Below are positions 39,403 through 40,502 of a stretch of 40,502 nt of DNA, in pieces. The DNA comes from Bacteroidales bacterium (lineage in GTDB: Bacteria; Bacteroidota; Bacteroidia; Bacteroidales; P3). The stretch's first letter is position 1, and every line of letters starts with the position of its first letter. The stretch lies in the NCBI GenBank assembly GCA_017545365.1, contig JAFWOP010000090.1, positions 1 through 40,502 on the forward strand, written 5' to 3'. The notes below the pieces were generated by a model that saw nothing but the letters and a program-made list of their open reading frames with translations, searched no databases and was not told the DNA's origin. The position numbers and the translations under genes are program-made.

Positions 39403-40314
39403 GTGAAGGCTTACCCCGTCACGTCACAGTGTAAGCTGCTTGGTGTGTCAACCCAGGCCTACTATAAGCATGGTGACACGGATCTTCGCAAGTTGGCGGA
39501 GGAGGCGTTCTGCGTGGAGTATGTCAAGCGTATCCGTCAGAAGGACCGCGGCATCGGCGGCGGCAAGCTTTGGCAGATGTACAGGAAGGAGTTCGGCGAC
39601 GTCCACAGCGTAGGCTACAACCGTTTCTATGATATCATTGAGAAGTATAACCTGAAGGTGCGTAAGCGCAAGCGTCGCGCTAAGACGACCGATTCCGACC
39701 ACGACCTGCCCCTGTACCCCAACCTGGTGAAGGAACTCATCCCGCTGCGTCCCAACCAGCTGTGGGTGAGCGACATCACCTATATGGTCATCTATCTGAA
39801 TGCCCAGACGGGCGAATCCGACTTCTGCTACCTGTCGCTTGTGACAGACTACTATACAAAGGAAATTATCGGCTGGTGCGTAGGCGAGACATTGGAGGCC
39901 AAGTTTGCCATCGAAGCCCTGGAAATGGCATTGGGCCGGCTTGGAGGCAGACGGGATGTTGATCTTATTCACCACTCTGACCGTGGCGTACAGTACGCAA
40001 GCTACGCCTATACGGACATCTTGAGAAAACACAACATTAAGATCAGCATGACCGAATGTGGAGACCCAAAGGACAATGCTGTGGCAGAACGTGTCAACGG
40101 CATCGTCAAGAACGAGCTGCTTCAGGGAATGTCCTTCTTCTCAATACAGGAGGTCAGGAAGGCTTTGAAGGCTGCCATCGACTTCTACAACAACGAGCGT
40201 CCGCATATGAGTCTTGACTGGAGAACGCCTGCAGAAGCGGCGCTCTGCACGGGAGAACTGAAGAAAAAGTGGACAAGCTACAGAGAAAATGCCATCAAAA
40301 GTTTGGCTGCATGA
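39403..40314 (+). CDS. IS3-family transposase OrfB (DDE integrase domain)
   Basis: 303 residues read from GTG at 39403, though it is more likely made as an OrfAB fusion by frameshifting. The N-terminal HTH_21 part has CKLLGVSTQAYYKHG and KDRGIGGGKLWQMYRKEFG. The integrase core carries the DDE residues: Asp in LWVSDITYM, Asp in HHSDRGVQYAS, Glu in NAVAERVNGIVKNELL, followed by NNERPHMSLDWRTPAEA. It is complete, and it catalyses transposition of the element. Confidence 0.93.
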   Translation: MKAYPVTSQCKLLGVSTQAYYKHGDTDLRKLAEEAFCVEYVKRIRQKDRGIGGGKLWQMYRKEFGDVHSVGYNRFYDIIEKYNLKVRKRKRRAKTTDSDHDLPLYPNLVKELIPLRPNQLWVSDITYMVIYLNAQTGESDFCYLSLVTDYYTKEIIGWCVGETLEAKFAIEALEMALGRLGGRRDVDLIHHSDRGVQYASYAYTDILRKHNIKISMTECGDPKDNAVAERVNGIVKNELLQGMSFFSIQEVRKALKAAIDFYNNERPHMSLDWRTPAEAALCTGELKKKWTSYRENAIKSLAA

Positions 40315-40365
40315 AATTATTTGTGTAGCTTTGCAGACGACTTTGGGGCACAACCTAATTTGTGA

Positions 40366-40502
40366 ATAGAAACAAACATCGTCAACTGATATCATAAATA
40401 AGCAACAACAACAGTCAACTGAGATTAACAATAAGTATTAACCAAAGTCAATCGAAAATACAAATAAGACTCGAAGTACTCAACTAAAATCGTTAAAGTA
40501 CA
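40366..40502. other. Flank beyond the insertion sequence
   Basis: AT-rich sequence with no supportable gene, RNA or repeat before the window ends. Confidence 0.5.

Larger units (their letters stand above)
38982..40365 (+). mobile_element. IS3-family insertion sequence
   Basis: About 1.38 kb containing orfA and orfB in the IS3 arrangement. The ends are imperfect inverted repeats: the left near 38982-39004 contains AGGTTG and AAA, and the right near 40342-40365 read backward gives CACAAATTAGGTTGTG. Exact ends are uncertain and I see no clear target duplication. Both frames look intact, so it may be active. Confidence 0.8.

Overview
The window reads as a chromosomal segment from a Bacteroidota bacterium, most likely of the family Prevotellaceae. 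Supporting signs are repeated -33 TTTG / -7 TAnnTTTG promoters, few Shine-Dalgarno sites, a Prevotella-style type IX secretion tail, BspA-like repeats, dockerin-like modules without a scaffoldin in view, and a Kdo lipid A pathway pair. This is inferred from sequence character; no rRNA or marker gene fixes the genus.

Layout. 1-8.3 kb: a large secreted Omp28/thioredoxin-like protein with a sorting tail (+), then three minus-strand genes: a single-haem beta-propeller lipoprotein, a DUF6057-type membrane protein, and an exported flavodoxin. 8.5-16 kb: a secreted beta-helix protein with an N-terminal dockerin-like module, the anaerobic ribonucleotide reductase pair nrdD-nrdG behind a structured leader, and a LuxR-type regulator with a degenerate receiver domain. 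16-22.5 kb: a 28-repeat BspA-like surface protein, a highly structured intergenic region with 22-bp periodicity, a sigma / putative anti-sigma / exported protein operon, and a 220-bp palindromic element with perfect 23-bp terminal inverted repeats. 22.5-30 kb: a minus-strand kdsA-kdsD-phospholipase D operon, a small outer-membrane barrel, an MscS-type channel and a GlcNAc-kinase-like protein. 30-34.1 kb: a minus-strand tatA-tatC-FeS membrane protein-aldo/keto reductase operon, in which the last gene carries a twin-arginine lipoprotein signal, so the exporter sits with its apparent substrate. 34.1-36.2 kb: an initiator-like tRNA-Met with a partial upstream duplicate, then tetR-fabG. 36.3-40.5 kb: a secreted GH2 glycosidase and an IS3-family insertion sequence.

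The most unusual content is non-coding. A 42-44 bp element occurs twice, and each copy sits inside a sequence whose uninterrupted form is visible in this window (an octamer tandem array, and the 3' part of the tRNA-Met gene). This suggests precise insertion of a very small mobile repeat. The 22-bp periodic array upstream of the sigma operon, the 220-bp element and the nrdD leader are further candidates for undescribed function.

How the genes fit together: the anaerobic reductase, exported flavodoxin, FeS/Tat redox operon and haem lipoprotein suit an anaerobe with envelope redox chemistry. The BspA-like, dockerin-bearing and GH2 proteins suit life on host or plant glycans. The kds operon builds the outer-membrane lipopolysaccharide core.
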